Positions 8,352 to 15,658 of a stretch of 34,571 nucleotides of DNA are shown here, one piece after another (within the stretch, counting starts at the first letter, position 1; each line of letters starts with the position of its first letter). Location: the NCBI GenBank assembly GCA_022821725.1, contig JAJEDB010000094.1, forward strand, positions 1-34,571, in the 5' to 3' direction. This DNA comes from Candidatus Poribacteria bacterium. GTDB lineage: Bacteria > Poribacteria > WGA-4E > WGA-3G. A program made the translations under genes and the position numbers. The notes below the pieces were generated by a model. The model was given only the letters and a program-made list of their open reading frames with translations, was not told the origin of the DNA and did not search any database.

Positions 8352-9191
8352 ATGGAAATTATTGTTCAATCGGAAGAATTAGCAGCAGGAAAACTGACAG
8401 ATGCACACGTGGCAGAAGCCCTTAAAGCGATCCGTGTTGACGGCTACGTTGTCTTGGAGAACGTCGTCAACCATGAACACTTGGACATTCTTCGCGAACG
8501 GATGGATGCCGATTCACAAATCCTTATTAATGCGGAAAAATGGGGTGGTGCAGGCAGACTCGTAGGACACCTCCAGCAGGGACCGCCACCTTATGCCCCC
8601 TACATGTTTAGAGATGTCGTCGCCAATCCGTATGTGGTGCAGGTAACGAAAGAACTGCTGGGGCCCGGGCTCTACAATAACTTTTACAACGGCAACACAA
8701 ACTGCCCGGGGAGTATAACCCAACCCCTTCACAGAGACGGTTCTCACCTCTGGCCAGACCACGACGTCGCGCATCCCACGGCAGAAGTCGTCGTTAATAT
8801 TTCGCCACTCGATACGACAGAGGAAAATGGCAGCGTAGAACTCTGGCCCGGCTCGCATCTAAATGTCAGTGGACGTCGGATAGAGGAAGAAGAAGAGGAA
8901 GCACGCCGTAAAATCGTACCCCCTATCCGTGGAAACGCGAAAAAGGGGAGCGCCTTGATTCGAGACATACGCTTGTGGCACCGAGGTGTCCCCAACCCAT
9001 CCGAGAAACCCCGACACATGATCGCAATGATTTACCGTGCCAGTTGGCTGAAATCCGACCGGCGACTGAAATATAAAATCGGGTGTGAAGCCATTTTTGA
9101 AAACAGCGATCTCGACCACAATGCCGAGTTCCTTGACTTCGCTAAGGAAAAAATAGACGATTACGATTATCTTTTTAATCCGCGCTTCTAA
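8352..9191 (+). CDS. Phytanoyl-CoA dioxygenase (PhyH) family Fe(II)/2-oxoglutarate oxygenase
   Basis: A predicted cytoplasmic non-heme iron hydroxylase of about 279 residues. The facial triad is visible: His127-x-Asp129 in QPLHRDGSH and the distal His210 in DIRLWHRG. Arg221, in SEKPRHM, fits the 2-oxoglutarate carboxylate binder. The block ENGSVELWPGSH is typical of PhyH proteins. Start: a TTG at 8328 would have its GGGAG only 3 bases away, so I prefer the ATG at 8352 with GAAAGGG at about 8 bases. Substrates in this family range from phytanoyl-CoA to small metabolites and natural products and cannot be read from the sequence. Position just after aspartate kinase hints at an amino-acid-derived substrate, but this is only context. 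Confidence 0.85.
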   Translation: MEIIVQSEELAAGKLTDAHVAEALKAIRVDGYVVLENVVNHEHLDILRERMDADSQILINAEKWGGAGRLVGHLQQGPPPYAPYMFRDVVANPYVVQVTKELLGPGLYNNFYNGNTNCPGSITQPLHRDGSHLWPDHDVAHPTAEVVVNISPLDTTEENGSVELWPGSHLNVSGRRIEEEEEEARRKIVPPIRGNAKKGSALIRDIRLWHRGVPNPSEKPRHMIAMIYRASWLKSDRRLKYKIGCEAIFENSDLDHNAEFLDFAKEKIDDYDYLFNPRF

Positions 9192-9242
9192 ACTTATAAG
9201 GGAGTACGATAGCACTGCTCTGAGTTCAGTACGGAGGTTACT

Positions 9243-10079
9243 ATGAACTTTCAAACCAATTGGCTCCCCGCTGAGCCTGACCTCGAAACGGTTTGTAAAA
9301 CCTACAGCAACCCGATTTACGCACTCTCCCAAGCGGAAATGCCCGCGATTATCCTTCGGAACGCCTATTCACCCGAACAATGTCAAGGGCTTATCAACCG
9401 ATTCACAAATATGGGATTGATGCGCGACGAAGCCGACATCAACTCCCCTGACAAACGCACCCGTATCGACATCGGTACCAGCCTCGGTAATCGTGGCGCG
9501 GATAAAACGAAATTTCTGACACACGCCGAAGCCACACATCACCTTTTTAAGTTTCTGTTCGACGGATTGGATAACCCTGTTGATCTCATCTACGATTCGC
9601 TAACTGCGCTTTCCCCCAAACAGGAGGTGAAGGTCGCACGGGAACCCGACGGTTCGCTCTACGGTCCAGCGATCTTCCGCGTCCATTACGAAACCCACAG
9701 TTATAAGCCACACATCGATCACGTTAAATACCGCGAGAATCGCACCGATTATCAAGTCTACCGCTTTGAGCATCAGTTCGCAGGGGTATTGTGCGTCCAA
9801 AACGCCGATGAGACTGGAAGGGGCACACAGGCTATCCTGCATCGCTGCCTCTGGTCCGAAGAAATCCAACCGCATATCGTCGAGGAAACTTTTGATCAAT
9901 ACGCTGCTGATAACGGGATACAAAATTGTGAAGTCGAATTAGAGCAAGGCGATCTCTACTTTTTCAATACACGATGCATCCACGAAGTGCCACCCGTTCA
10001 AGGCAATCGCGCCCGAATTGTCTTGGCGGTGTTTATCGGGTATTCCCCCGAGGATGGTGAAATCTACGTCTGGTCGTAG
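9243..10079 (+). CDS. Fe(II)/2-oxoglutarate-dependent oxygenase, second type
   Basis: A 278-residue protein with the elements of a prolyl-hydroxylase-like 2OG-Fe(II) oxygenase: His157-x-Asp159 (YKPHIDHVK), a distal His247 (TRCIHEVP) and a basic residue for 2-oxoglutarate about 9-11 residues later (Arg256 or Arg258, GNRARIVLAV). The jelly-roll strand ELEQGDLYFFNTR before the distal His supports this. It shares only the fold with the preceding PhyH protein, so this is not a local duplication. The ATG at 9243 follows GGAGG with 5-base spacing. Third gene of the probable lysC-PhyH-2OG unit; no terminator separates them. The substrate is unknown. Confidence 0.78.
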   Translation: MNFQTNWLPAEPDLETVCKTYSNPIYALSQAEMPAIILRNAYSPEQCQGLINRFTNMGLMRDEADINSPDKRTRIDIGTSLGNRGADKTKFLTHAEATHHLFKFLFDGLDNPVDLIYDSLTALSPKQEVKVAREPDGSLYGPAIFRVHYETHSYKPHIDHVKYRENRTDYQVYRFEHQFAGVLCVQNADETGRGTQAILHRCLWSEEIQPHIVEETFDQYAADNGIQNCEVELEQGDLYFFNTRCIHEVPPVQGNRARIVLAVFIGYSPEDGEIYVWS

Positions 10080-10497
10080 ATCTCACTCTTTTCTTCTTTT
10101 AGGTTCTATTTCCGGCTTGTTTCCTTCCACGCCTCCTATTTGCTGGCGGGGTTTGTAACCCCGCTATCTCCTGCATATACGAAGAATCGCATATTTCACT
10201 ATAGCCACTTCCTTGCGATAACCAATGCGATGTGTCCAGATTATAAACATTTTTGGACATAGCGTGCCCAATTCACGGCATTCCCTATTACTGGTTTACC
10301 ATTCCAAGCAAAATCCGTAAAAAGAATTGTTTGACATTTTCTTGACATTTTTTTGACAAATATGTTAACATTTTGCCAAATGAGGGCGGTAGCATTCATT
10401 TTATAACGTAGTATCAGTTCCATGATAAAATGGTCAGTGAGCTCTTATGTCCTGGAAGATACAGTTTTCCATGGCATCAAAAGGAGGTATTCAAGAA
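10080..10497. promoter_or_regulatory. Intergenic region with a hairpin and three TTGACA boxes in 11-bp phase
   Basis: Between the oxygenase and the secreted protein I see two structures. First is a perfect hairpin GCGGGGTT-TGT-AACCCCGC (10146-10164), possibly ending the upstream transcript. Second is a short tandem repeat of TTGACA at 10331, 10342 and 10353, spaced exactly 11 bp, one helical turn. Each matches the sigma-70 -35 consensus, but none has a convincing -10 box at 16-18 bp. They may therefore be phased protein-binding sites rather than three promoters. The frame of the next gene is open from 10447, but its likely start is at 10498. Confidence 0.45.
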
Positions 10498-11283
10498 ATG
10501 GAAAGGGTGACAATAACGAGTCAATTTAATACTGTTTCGGTGCGCTTTTTTTGTTTTTTCCTGATTGTAGGGACGTTCTCCGTTACAGCAATGGCTGCGA
10601 CAAAAAAAGTACTGATGTTGGGGAACAACATAACCAAGGTTGAAGCACCAACGATTAGTAAAGGTGTGAAAAAAGTTAAGAATTATACCTTCGATTACGA
10701 GATTACGCAAGATTCGAAACTCGCGAAAGCGGATGCCAAGGACTTTGATATCCTCTGGCTTGGGCAGGGTGAGATTTGCGAAGGTGGATGGCGTTTCACC
10801 GACGAGGGATCAGATGCCGTTTTAGAGTTTGTTGAGGAGGGTGGGGTTTGCATTGTCGTTGAGCAGGACCACGATGATGCTGTGGGATGCCCAACCCCTT
10901 GGCTCCCTAAACCGCTAAACGGTGATGAAACCGATGGCACACAGAATTTTGAACCGACAAAAGCACCGGAGGTAGGAACGCTTTTCACCGAGCCAAACAA
11001 GATAAAAGTGATTGTGACGAACGATAAATGGCACAACCCCGATCGCGCGTTTATTCCACTCGCGACACTCGGTAAGCATCTCATTGCTGCGCTCCTATAT
11101 CATGATAAAGGCGCATATATCATCACATCGATGCAAAATGAAGATCAAGCACAGGTCGATCTGAATCTTCCGTTTATTGAAAACCTGTTGTTCTATTCCG
11201 CTACCCTTCAGGATAAAATTCTTGCGGTTGAACCACACCACAAGCTTGCTGTGACGTGGGCGCAACTCAAAAGGAGTCCATAA
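10498..11283 (+). CDS. Secreted protein of unknown function, possibly glutamine-amidotransferase-like fold
   Basis: A 261-residue exported protein. The start is the ATG at 10498 because AAGGAGG lies 10 bases upstream and a signal peptide follows at once (hydrophobic FFCFFLIVGTFSV, cleavage after TAMA). The mature part begins KKVLMLGNN, then DFDILWLGQGEIC and LEFVEEGGVCIVV. This alternation of strand and glycine turn resembles ThuA/GATase1-like domains, in which a hydrophobic strand precedes a loop and a line such as 'fVeaGGglv' follows. No catalytic triad is evident, and I do not recognise the family with confidence. It has its own spacers on both sides and is probably transcribed alone. Role unknown. 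Confidence 0.55.
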   Translation: MERVTITSQFNTVSVRFFCFFLIVGTFSVTAMAATKKVLMLGNNITKVEAPTISKGVKKVKNYTFDYEITQDSKLAKADAKDFDILWLGQGEICEGGWRFTDEGSDAVLEFVEEGGVCIVVEQDHDDAVGCPTPWLPKPLNGDETDGTQNFEPTKAPEVGTLFTEPNKIKVIVTNDKWHNPDRAFIPLATLGKHLIAALLYHDKGAYIITSMQNEDQAQVDLNLPFIENLLFYSATLQDKILAVEPHHKLAVTWAQLKRSP

Positions 11284-11359
11284 AACAATAGATAGACACC
11301 GCTTTCAGTAAACCCCGCCAAGAACACAATAATGCTTTAGCAATAACCTAAGTTGCCAC

Positions 11360-11420
11360 TTGTAGCACAAACTTTCCAGTTTGTGTCTGTGGATGCGCAA
11401 ACTAAAAGTTTACGCTACAA
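11360..11420. repeat. 61-bp palindromic repeat, GTAGC-bounded
   Basis: Outer ends TTGTAGC (11360-11366) and GCTACAA (11414-11420) are exact complements. Inside are two nested stems built on the same word: CAAACT-TTCC-AGTTTG, then CAAACT-AA-AAGTTTA. The left half matches the pattern GTAGCA-y-A-word-loop-word'-TGTG seen inside other elements at 14584 and 21190. It lies between the secreted-protein gene and the TolB-like gene and may be an RNA hairpin or a miniature element. Non-coding. Confidence 0.6.
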
Positions 11421-11526
11421 AACGTTTATGCATCATGACCCATTTCGATGAAAAACGCTATCTGCCTGCCGAAAATCTCGTAAGTAGCAACTTGCGTTAG
11501 CAATATAGGGAGGGTTCTCATTTCTC

Positions 11527-12486
11527 ATGAGACTGCGACATATACTTATCCTCTGCTGTCTCATCTTTGGGCTGCTCTGTCCTGTTTCGGCAGAACAACT
11601 CAGCAGCGAAAAGATAGTGTTTGCATCAAATCGCGACGGCAATTGGGAAATCTATATAATGAATCCCGATGGAACTCGGCAGGAAAGGTTAACATACGAC
11701 CGGGCAGTCGACTGTGATCCTGTCGTCTCGCCAAAAGGTGACCAGATTCTCTTCAATTCCAACCGTGGCGGGACCCGCGACCTCTATCTCATGGACGTAA
11801 ATGGAAGGAACGTGCGCCCTCTGTTCGGATTCAGTGAAGCCTACAGAACACATCCAGCGTGGTCTCCGAACGGAGAGAGAATCGCCTATTCTCAGCGTGC
11901 TTTAGGGGGTGTAAACATTCACACCGCCAACGCGGATGGAACATCGGTGAAACTGATTGTGCATCTGGAGAATGCCCACAGCGGTTATCCAACGTGGGCA
12001 TCCGATGGAACAGAAATCGCGTATGTCGTCGCAGATGAGATTCACTGGGCAAGCCGCCAAATCCGGTTTATGAATTTAGAAACCCGCGAACAGGAAACCC
12101 TTTTCCCCGACGACTTCCCGAGAATGTTTACTCCTTCATGGGCACCCGTCGGCACCAGAATCGCATTCGTTTGGTTTAGACCGGCAGAAAAGCAGCAATC
12201 CCTCTTCATCGTTAACCGTGACGGAAGTTATCTCAGCCGGATCGAGTCTTTCGTGGCAAATAACCCCGCGTGGGCACCCTTTGGGAATGAACTCATTTAC
12301 GCTGAAGGGGTTATTGGAAGCAATTCGCAGATTCTCAAAATCAATCTGATAAGCCGAAAGGTTACCCAGCTGACAAAAGACGGAAGCAATTGTGCTGGTA
12401 ACTGGTTCGCACCGAAGCAGCTACCTGTTTCTCCATCAACATCGCTCTTAAGCACGGCGTGGGGCAAGACAAAAATCCGAGATTAG
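11527..12486 (+). CDS. TolB/PD40-type beta-propeller exported protein
   Basis: A 319-residue protein with a signal peptide (MRLRHILILCCLIFGLLC, cleavage after VSA). It carries about six PD40/WD40-like blades of the type KIVFASNRDGNWEIYIMNPDG and PAWSPNGERIAYSQ, the pattern of the C-terminal propeller of TolB and of related secreted proteins. The N-terminal TolB domain is missing and there are no tol-pal neighbours, so it is not the Tol-Pal TolB. A free periplasmic propeller that binds protein or glycan is the likely role. The ATG at 11527 is preceded by GGGAGGG at a long spacing (about 13 bases). The gene converges with the dehalogenase gene, 23 bp away, leaving little room for a terminator. 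Confidence 0.8.
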   Translation: MRLRHILILCCLIFGLLCPVSAEQLSSEKIVFASNRDGNWEIYIMNPDGTRQERLTYDRAVDCDPVVSPKGDQILFNSNRGGTRDLYLMDVNGRNVRPLFGFSEAYRTHPAWSPNGERIAYSQRALGGVNIHTANADGTSVKLIVHLENAHSGYPTWASDGTEIAYVVADEIHWASRQIRFMNLETREQETLFPDDFPRMFTPSWAPVGTRIAFVWFRPAEKQQSLFIVNRDGSYLSRIESFVANNPAWAPFGNELIYAEGVIGSNSQILKINLISRKVTQLTKDGSNCAGNWFAPKQLPVSPSTSLLSTAWGKTKIRD

Positions 12487-12509
12487 CGTAGGTCCACAAT
12501 TCGCGTCTT

Positions 12510-13205
12510 CTATAGCAACGCTTCCGCTAATTCGGTAAAATCGTTCACGGTTACATCGGGTTGGTAAGGCGTATCCTCATACGGAAGTTGATAGCGGTTC
12601 ACAAACGCACCTCTCAGACCACACGCTCGCGCCCCCATGATGTCAAACGAGTTCGCAGATACCATTATACACTCGTTAACTTCAAGGTCTAACTTCCCTG
12701 CCGCAGCGCGATAGACTGCCGGATGCGGTTTAAACGCACCCACCGATGTCACCGAGATTACACCGTCAAACGCCCAGGCGACCCGTTCCGTGACGAGATA
12801 TTCTAAAAACGAGGGATCCCCATTGGATAACACCACCAGCTGATACCGAGATTGCATCTTCTCAAGTGCGGGCAACACTTCAGGAAAGGGTGAAAGCTGC
12901 CGCCAGCCACGCATAAATTCTGCTACCGTATCAGGGTCAGCAGCAATGCCGTTTGCCCTCAGCACATAGTGCACCGCACGCCGAACCGTCTCCAAGTAAC
13001 CGCTATGCCCGAGCATCACAATCGTATCTTGATACTGCTCAATTCGCTGTCGATATCGCCACTGTGCCCAGAATTCATCCGCGGATACATCCGCAGCGCG
13101 TGCCTTCAACGATTCGTCAATAAAGGGGGTGAGGCTACCCCCTAAATCCAAAATTGTGCCGAACAGGTCAAATGTAAGTGCTTTCGTCTCTGCAAAATTA
13201 ACCAT
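12510..13205 (-). CDS. HAD-family L-2-haloacid dehalogenase-like hydrolase
   Basis: A 231-residue cytoplasmic HAD hydrolase. Motif I is FDLFGTILD with nucleophile Asp13. The second acidic residue of phosphatases is replaced by Phe15, as in haloacid dehalogenases (D-x-Y/F-G-T). Motif II is LSNGDP (Ser127-Asn128), motif III Lys159 (GAFKPHPAVY), and the last block SANSFDIMGARACG matches the SSNxWDxxGA segment of type II dehalogenases. Family chemistry is hydrolytic removal of halide from 2-haloalkanoates, via an aspartyl ester. Many homologs are untested and could use other substrates. Last gene of a minus-strand series; its upstream side is filled by the 61-bp tandem array, which leaves only a weak ribosome binding site (AAAAG). 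Confidence 0.82.
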   Translation of the reverse strand: MVNFAETKALTFDLFGTILDLGGSLTPFIDESLKARAADVSADEFWAQWRYRQRIEQYQDTIVMLGHSGYLETVRRAVHYVLRANGIAADPDTVAEFMRGWRQLSPFPEVLPALEKMQSRYQLVVLSNGDPSFLEYLVTERVAWAFDGVISVTSVGAFKPHPAVYRAAAGKLDLEVNECIMVSANSFDIMGARACGLRGAFVNRYQLPYEDTPYQPDVTVNDFTELAEALL

Positions 13206-13212
13206 CTTTTAA

Positions 13213-13498
13213 ACTATTAAACTCCTGGGCTGCCTCCACTGTGGGAGGGGTTTGTAACCCCGATTCTTTCACTACTATTAAACTCCTGGGCTGCCTCCAT
13301 TGTGGGAGGGGCCTCCATTGTGGGAGGGGTTTGTAACCCCGATTCTTTCACTACTATTAAACTCCTGGGCTGCCTCCATTGTGGGAGGGGTTTGTAACCC
13401 CGATTCTTTCACTACTATTAAACTCTTGGGCTGCCTCCACTGTGGGAGGGGTTTGTAACCCCGATTCTTTCACTGTGGGAGGGGTTTGTAACCCCGAT
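13213..13498. repeat. Tandem array of a 61-bp unit, four copies plus a partial
   Basis: Units start at ACTATTAAACTC: 13213, 13274, 13353 and 13414. Three units are 61 bp. The second is 79 bp because an 18-bp piece (GCCTCCATTGTGGGAGGG) is duplicated inside it. A 24-bp partial unit (13475-13498) closes the array against the stop codon of the oxidoreductase gene. Copies are nearly identical, differing at only a few bases (for example CAC/CAT, CCT/CTT). Each carries GGGGTT-TGT-AACCCC, so the minus-strand transcript would hold five such hairpins. There are no variable spacers, so it is not CRISPR. Confidence 0.9.
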
Positions 13499-13501
13499 GC
13501 G

Positions 13502-14521
13502 TTACCCCAATTCAACCGTGCGTCCAGTTGCCATCGCCTCAAATGCCGCATCAATGACACGCATCTGATTCACGCAGCTCTCTGGTGAGATACGGTGTGG
13601 TTTTCCGGTCCCTACAACCTCGCACATGTGCTCCAATTGCAATGCAAACTGGAAACAGGGCTCAAAATCAATGATTTCTGTCCCTTCTCGCGTGGTAAGC
13701 TCAATATTGACTGCTGTGTTCTCATTGTTCCAAACCCGGTCGAGTCGGCACATGCCGCCGGTGCCTGACATTTCGGCATACTGTCCACCCGCACAGTTAA
13801 AACCGGTTGAAATCTGGGCAACCCGTTCGCCTGGGAAGACTAACAATAGATAGGAACCATCGTCCACTTCTAACCCGGCTTGAGACATCCCCGACACCCG
13901 AATCGGTTCCGCGCCGAACATGAAGCGGGCGTGGTGGATATTGTAGCATGCCAAATCGTAAATACTACCCCCACCTTTCGCTTTATTAAACCGCCAATTC
14001 ATCTCAGGGCGTCGCGTCTCTGGACCACCGCCACCGCCACCCGTGCAGAAGGTGCTGCGGATCGCCTTAAAGTCCCCGATTGCCCCTGAATCAATAAGTT
14101 CTTTCGCTTTGAGATGCATCGGATGATGCCGGAATTTAAACGCTTCCGCCACCAGCACACCGTTCTCTTGCGCCGCACTGACGAACGCTTCCGCCTCCGC
14201 AGCTGTTGACGTGAACGGTTTCTCACATAAAATCGCTTTGACTTGACGGGACTCAGAAAGCTGAATACCGACCTCAGCGTGGAAAGCACCCCAGGTACAA
14301 ATAACGGCTATATCTAAGTTCTCAGCGTCTAACATCTCTTCTAAAGAGAGGTAGCGGTTTTCAGGAGCGACGTCAAAGCGTTCACCGAAATTTGCTAACG
14401 CGTTTTCCGACACGTCACAGATCGCAGCCAATTCAGCACTGGGTGCCTGTTGACACGCGTTGCCGTGTGCGTTGGCGATGCCACCTGCGCCGACAAGCCC
14501 AACACGATAAGTAGTTGACAT
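13502..14521 (-). CDS. Gfo/Idh/MocA-family NAD(P)-dependent oxidoreductase
   Basis: A 339-residue cytoplasmic dehydrogenase. The N-terminal Rossmann domain has VGLVGAGGIA (GAGGIA at 11-16) and the family hallmark CEKPFT (Glu100-Lys101-Pro102). The C-terminal alpha/beta domain follows, with a sugar-binding-type stretch GGGSIYDLACYNIHHARF containing the expected Asp and His. Members oxidise or reduce sugars, inositols and related polyols, and the substrate cannot be told here. The start has AAAGGAAA upstream. The stop codon abuts the tandem array. On the minus strand it follows the sulfotransferase gene, from which it is now separated by a 112-bp mobile element. Without the element the two would be 17 bp apart. 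Confidence 0.87.
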   Translation of the reverse strand: MSTTYRVGLVGAGGIANAHGNACQQAPSAELAAICDVSENALANFGERFDVAPENRYLSLEEMLDAENLDIAVICTWGAFHAEVGIQLSESRQVKAILCEKPFTSTAAEAEAFVSAAQENGVLVAEAFKFRHHPMHLKAKELIDSGAIGDFKAIRSTFCTGGGGGGPETRRPEMNWRFNKAKGGGSIYDLACYNIHHARFMFGAEPIRVSGMSQAGLEVDDGSYLLLVFPGERVAQISTGFNCAGGQYAEMSGTGGMCRLDRVWNNENTAVNIELTTREGTEIIDFEPCFQFALQLEHMCEVVGTGKPHRISPESCVNQMRVIDAAFEAMATGRTVELG

Positions 14522-14542
14522 AATATTTCCTTTCTTTGTTAT

Positions 14543-14654
14543 ACCATTTCTGATTGAAAATGCTTCAATAAATGAGATCTTTGTAGCATAGGCTGTCAGC
14601 CTGTGCAGTCTTTGAGGCGATCTGTCAATGCGATATAATCTCTTAGAAATGGTA
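14543..14654. mobile_element. 112-bp miniature inverted-repeat element, copy 1
   Basis: Ends ACCATTTCT and AGAAATGGT are exact complements, with a further A on the right end. TTAT stands directly outside both ends (14539-14542 and 14655-14658), a 4-bp target duplication. The second copy at 30184-30295 has the same length and, by eye, two differences. The core holds a hairpin of the GTAGCAyA type (14583-14606). There is no coding capacity; a transposase must act in trans. The right-hand TTAT contains the stop codon of the minus-strand sulfotransferase gene, so the insertion is exactly at that stop. Confidence 0.88.
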
Positions 14655-15413
14655 TTATGTTGCCGTTAAGGGATAACCGTTTTCAACGATTGCTTTTTTC
14701 AGAAACGCAAACTGGTATTGTGGTAACGATGCGCCGGGTTCCAATTCCCTAATGTCTCTCTTCCAGCGTTCGACTGCATCTGGACGCACTATAATCCGAC
14801 CCAAAGGGATTTCCAAGAACGCCTCCAGTTTTTTGAGTATTGCCTCCTGATTCAGGACGAAGTCCTCAAAACGGATCTGGATAACGTTTTTAGGCATCGG
14901 TGTCGCTTGCATGAGCTTATACTGGTAAATCCAAGAAATCGCCCGCCTTTCATAGATGTCGTCCGTTTCAGGATAGAAGACCCCGAAATCGCGAAGGTCA
15001 TCGGTTTTATGGCTACCCCGGATACAATCCCGTGGATCCCGAATCCAGTGGATGAACTTTATCTCAGGGAACATCCGAATTATCCATGGATAGACTAACG
15101 TCGTCTCGGGTATCTTCCAGCCTTTGTGGGGTGCCGGATTCTGTAGCACGTCTTCAAGATAGGTAGTGATGAGCCGCTCAAATTCCGGATCGATCGGCAT
15201 CGTAAACAGGGGGTCAAAATCCCACGAGAGTCCGCCTTGCCATTTGACATATTGCGCCATTACTCGACAGGCATCATACATGGCGTGCGGTGGAATCTTA
15301 TCGCCGGAGGGGTTCAGTTGGCTTCCCATGAAAACCCCGCTGGCGTATAACGTATGAGAAATGGCACGCGTCCCAGAATGCCCGCGGCCAATCACTGTGA
15401 TTAAACTGTCCAT
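14655..15413 (-). CDS. Sulfotransferase-family protein
   Basis: A 252-residue enzyme of the PAPS-dependent sulfotransferase fold. The 5'-phosphosulfate loop is GRGHSGTR (residues 9-16), very near the N-terminus. The 3'-phosphate-binding motif is IHWIRDPRDCIRGSH (Arg125, Ser134). It would transfer a sulfuryl group from PAPS to a hydroxyl or amine, perhaps on a sugar or lipid; the acceptor is unknown. There is no signal peptide. First gene of the minus-strand group with the Gfo/Idh/MocA oxidoreductase, which suggests modification of a sugar-like compound (inference). Its TAA stop lies within the 4-bp target duplication of the adjacent mobile element, so the protein end is unchanged by the insertion. 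Confidence 0.8.
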   Translation of the reverse strand: MDSLITVIGRGHSGTRAISHTLYASGVFMGSQLNPSGDKIPPHAMYDACRVMAQYVKWQGGLSWDFDPLFTMPIDPEFERLITTYLEDVLQNPAPHKGWKIPETTLVYPWIIRMFPEIKFIHWIRDPRDCIRGSHKTDDLRDFGVFYPETDDIYERRAISWIYQYKLMQATPMPKNVIQIRFEDFVLNQEAILKKLEAFLEIPLGRIIVRPDAVERWKRDIRELEPGASLPQYQFAFLKKAIVENGYPLTAT

Positions 15414-15598
15414 AATAGATAGCAGTACAAGAGATGTCGAATTTAATCAAATATCTCTTACCGACAGCCGACTACTGACAGCCGACAGCCATTCCATAGA
15501 AATCACTTGTTTATTTCAGCAAATTAAAGGATAATAAGTATAGAAAAGGGCACATGCTGCTCTCAGAGACTTACCCAATTGTGGCTCCAACGGCTTGA

Positions 15599-15618
15599 AA
15601 GATATTGTAGCAAATATC
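15599..15618. promoter_or_regulatory. Small palindrome upstream of the binding-protein gene
   Basis: AGATATT (15599-15605) and AATATCT (15612-15618) form a 7-bp inverted repeat around GTAGCA, 41 bases before the start codon. It could be an operator or a leader hairpin. The preceding spacer also holds three copies of GACAGCCGA near 15460-15490, and nothing else recognisable. Confidence 0.3.
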
Positions 15619-15658
15619 TAAAACAAAACAAATCATTTTTTACAAGGAACTTGAGAGA

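Noticed and set aside
6949..9191. Ectoine/hydroxyectoine locus (aspartate kinase plus PhyH-family EctD)
   Set aside because: No ectA, ectB or ectC is present, and the iron-binding block of the PhyH protein (QPLHRDGSH) is unlike the conserved EctD signature.
11527..12486. TolB of the Tol-Pal system
   Set aside because: The N-terminal TolB domain and tol/pal neighbours are missing; only the propeller pattern is shared.
13213..13498. Possible CRISPR array
   Set aside because: Units are 61 bp and directly adjacent, with no unique spacers between short repeats, and no cas genes are present. It is a plain tandem repeat.
13357..13560. Small ORF over the tandem array, with SGLQTPPTV-like peptide repeats
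   Set aside because: It is a translation of the non-coding 61-bp units, runs into the end of the oxidoreductase gene in another frame, and has no start signal.
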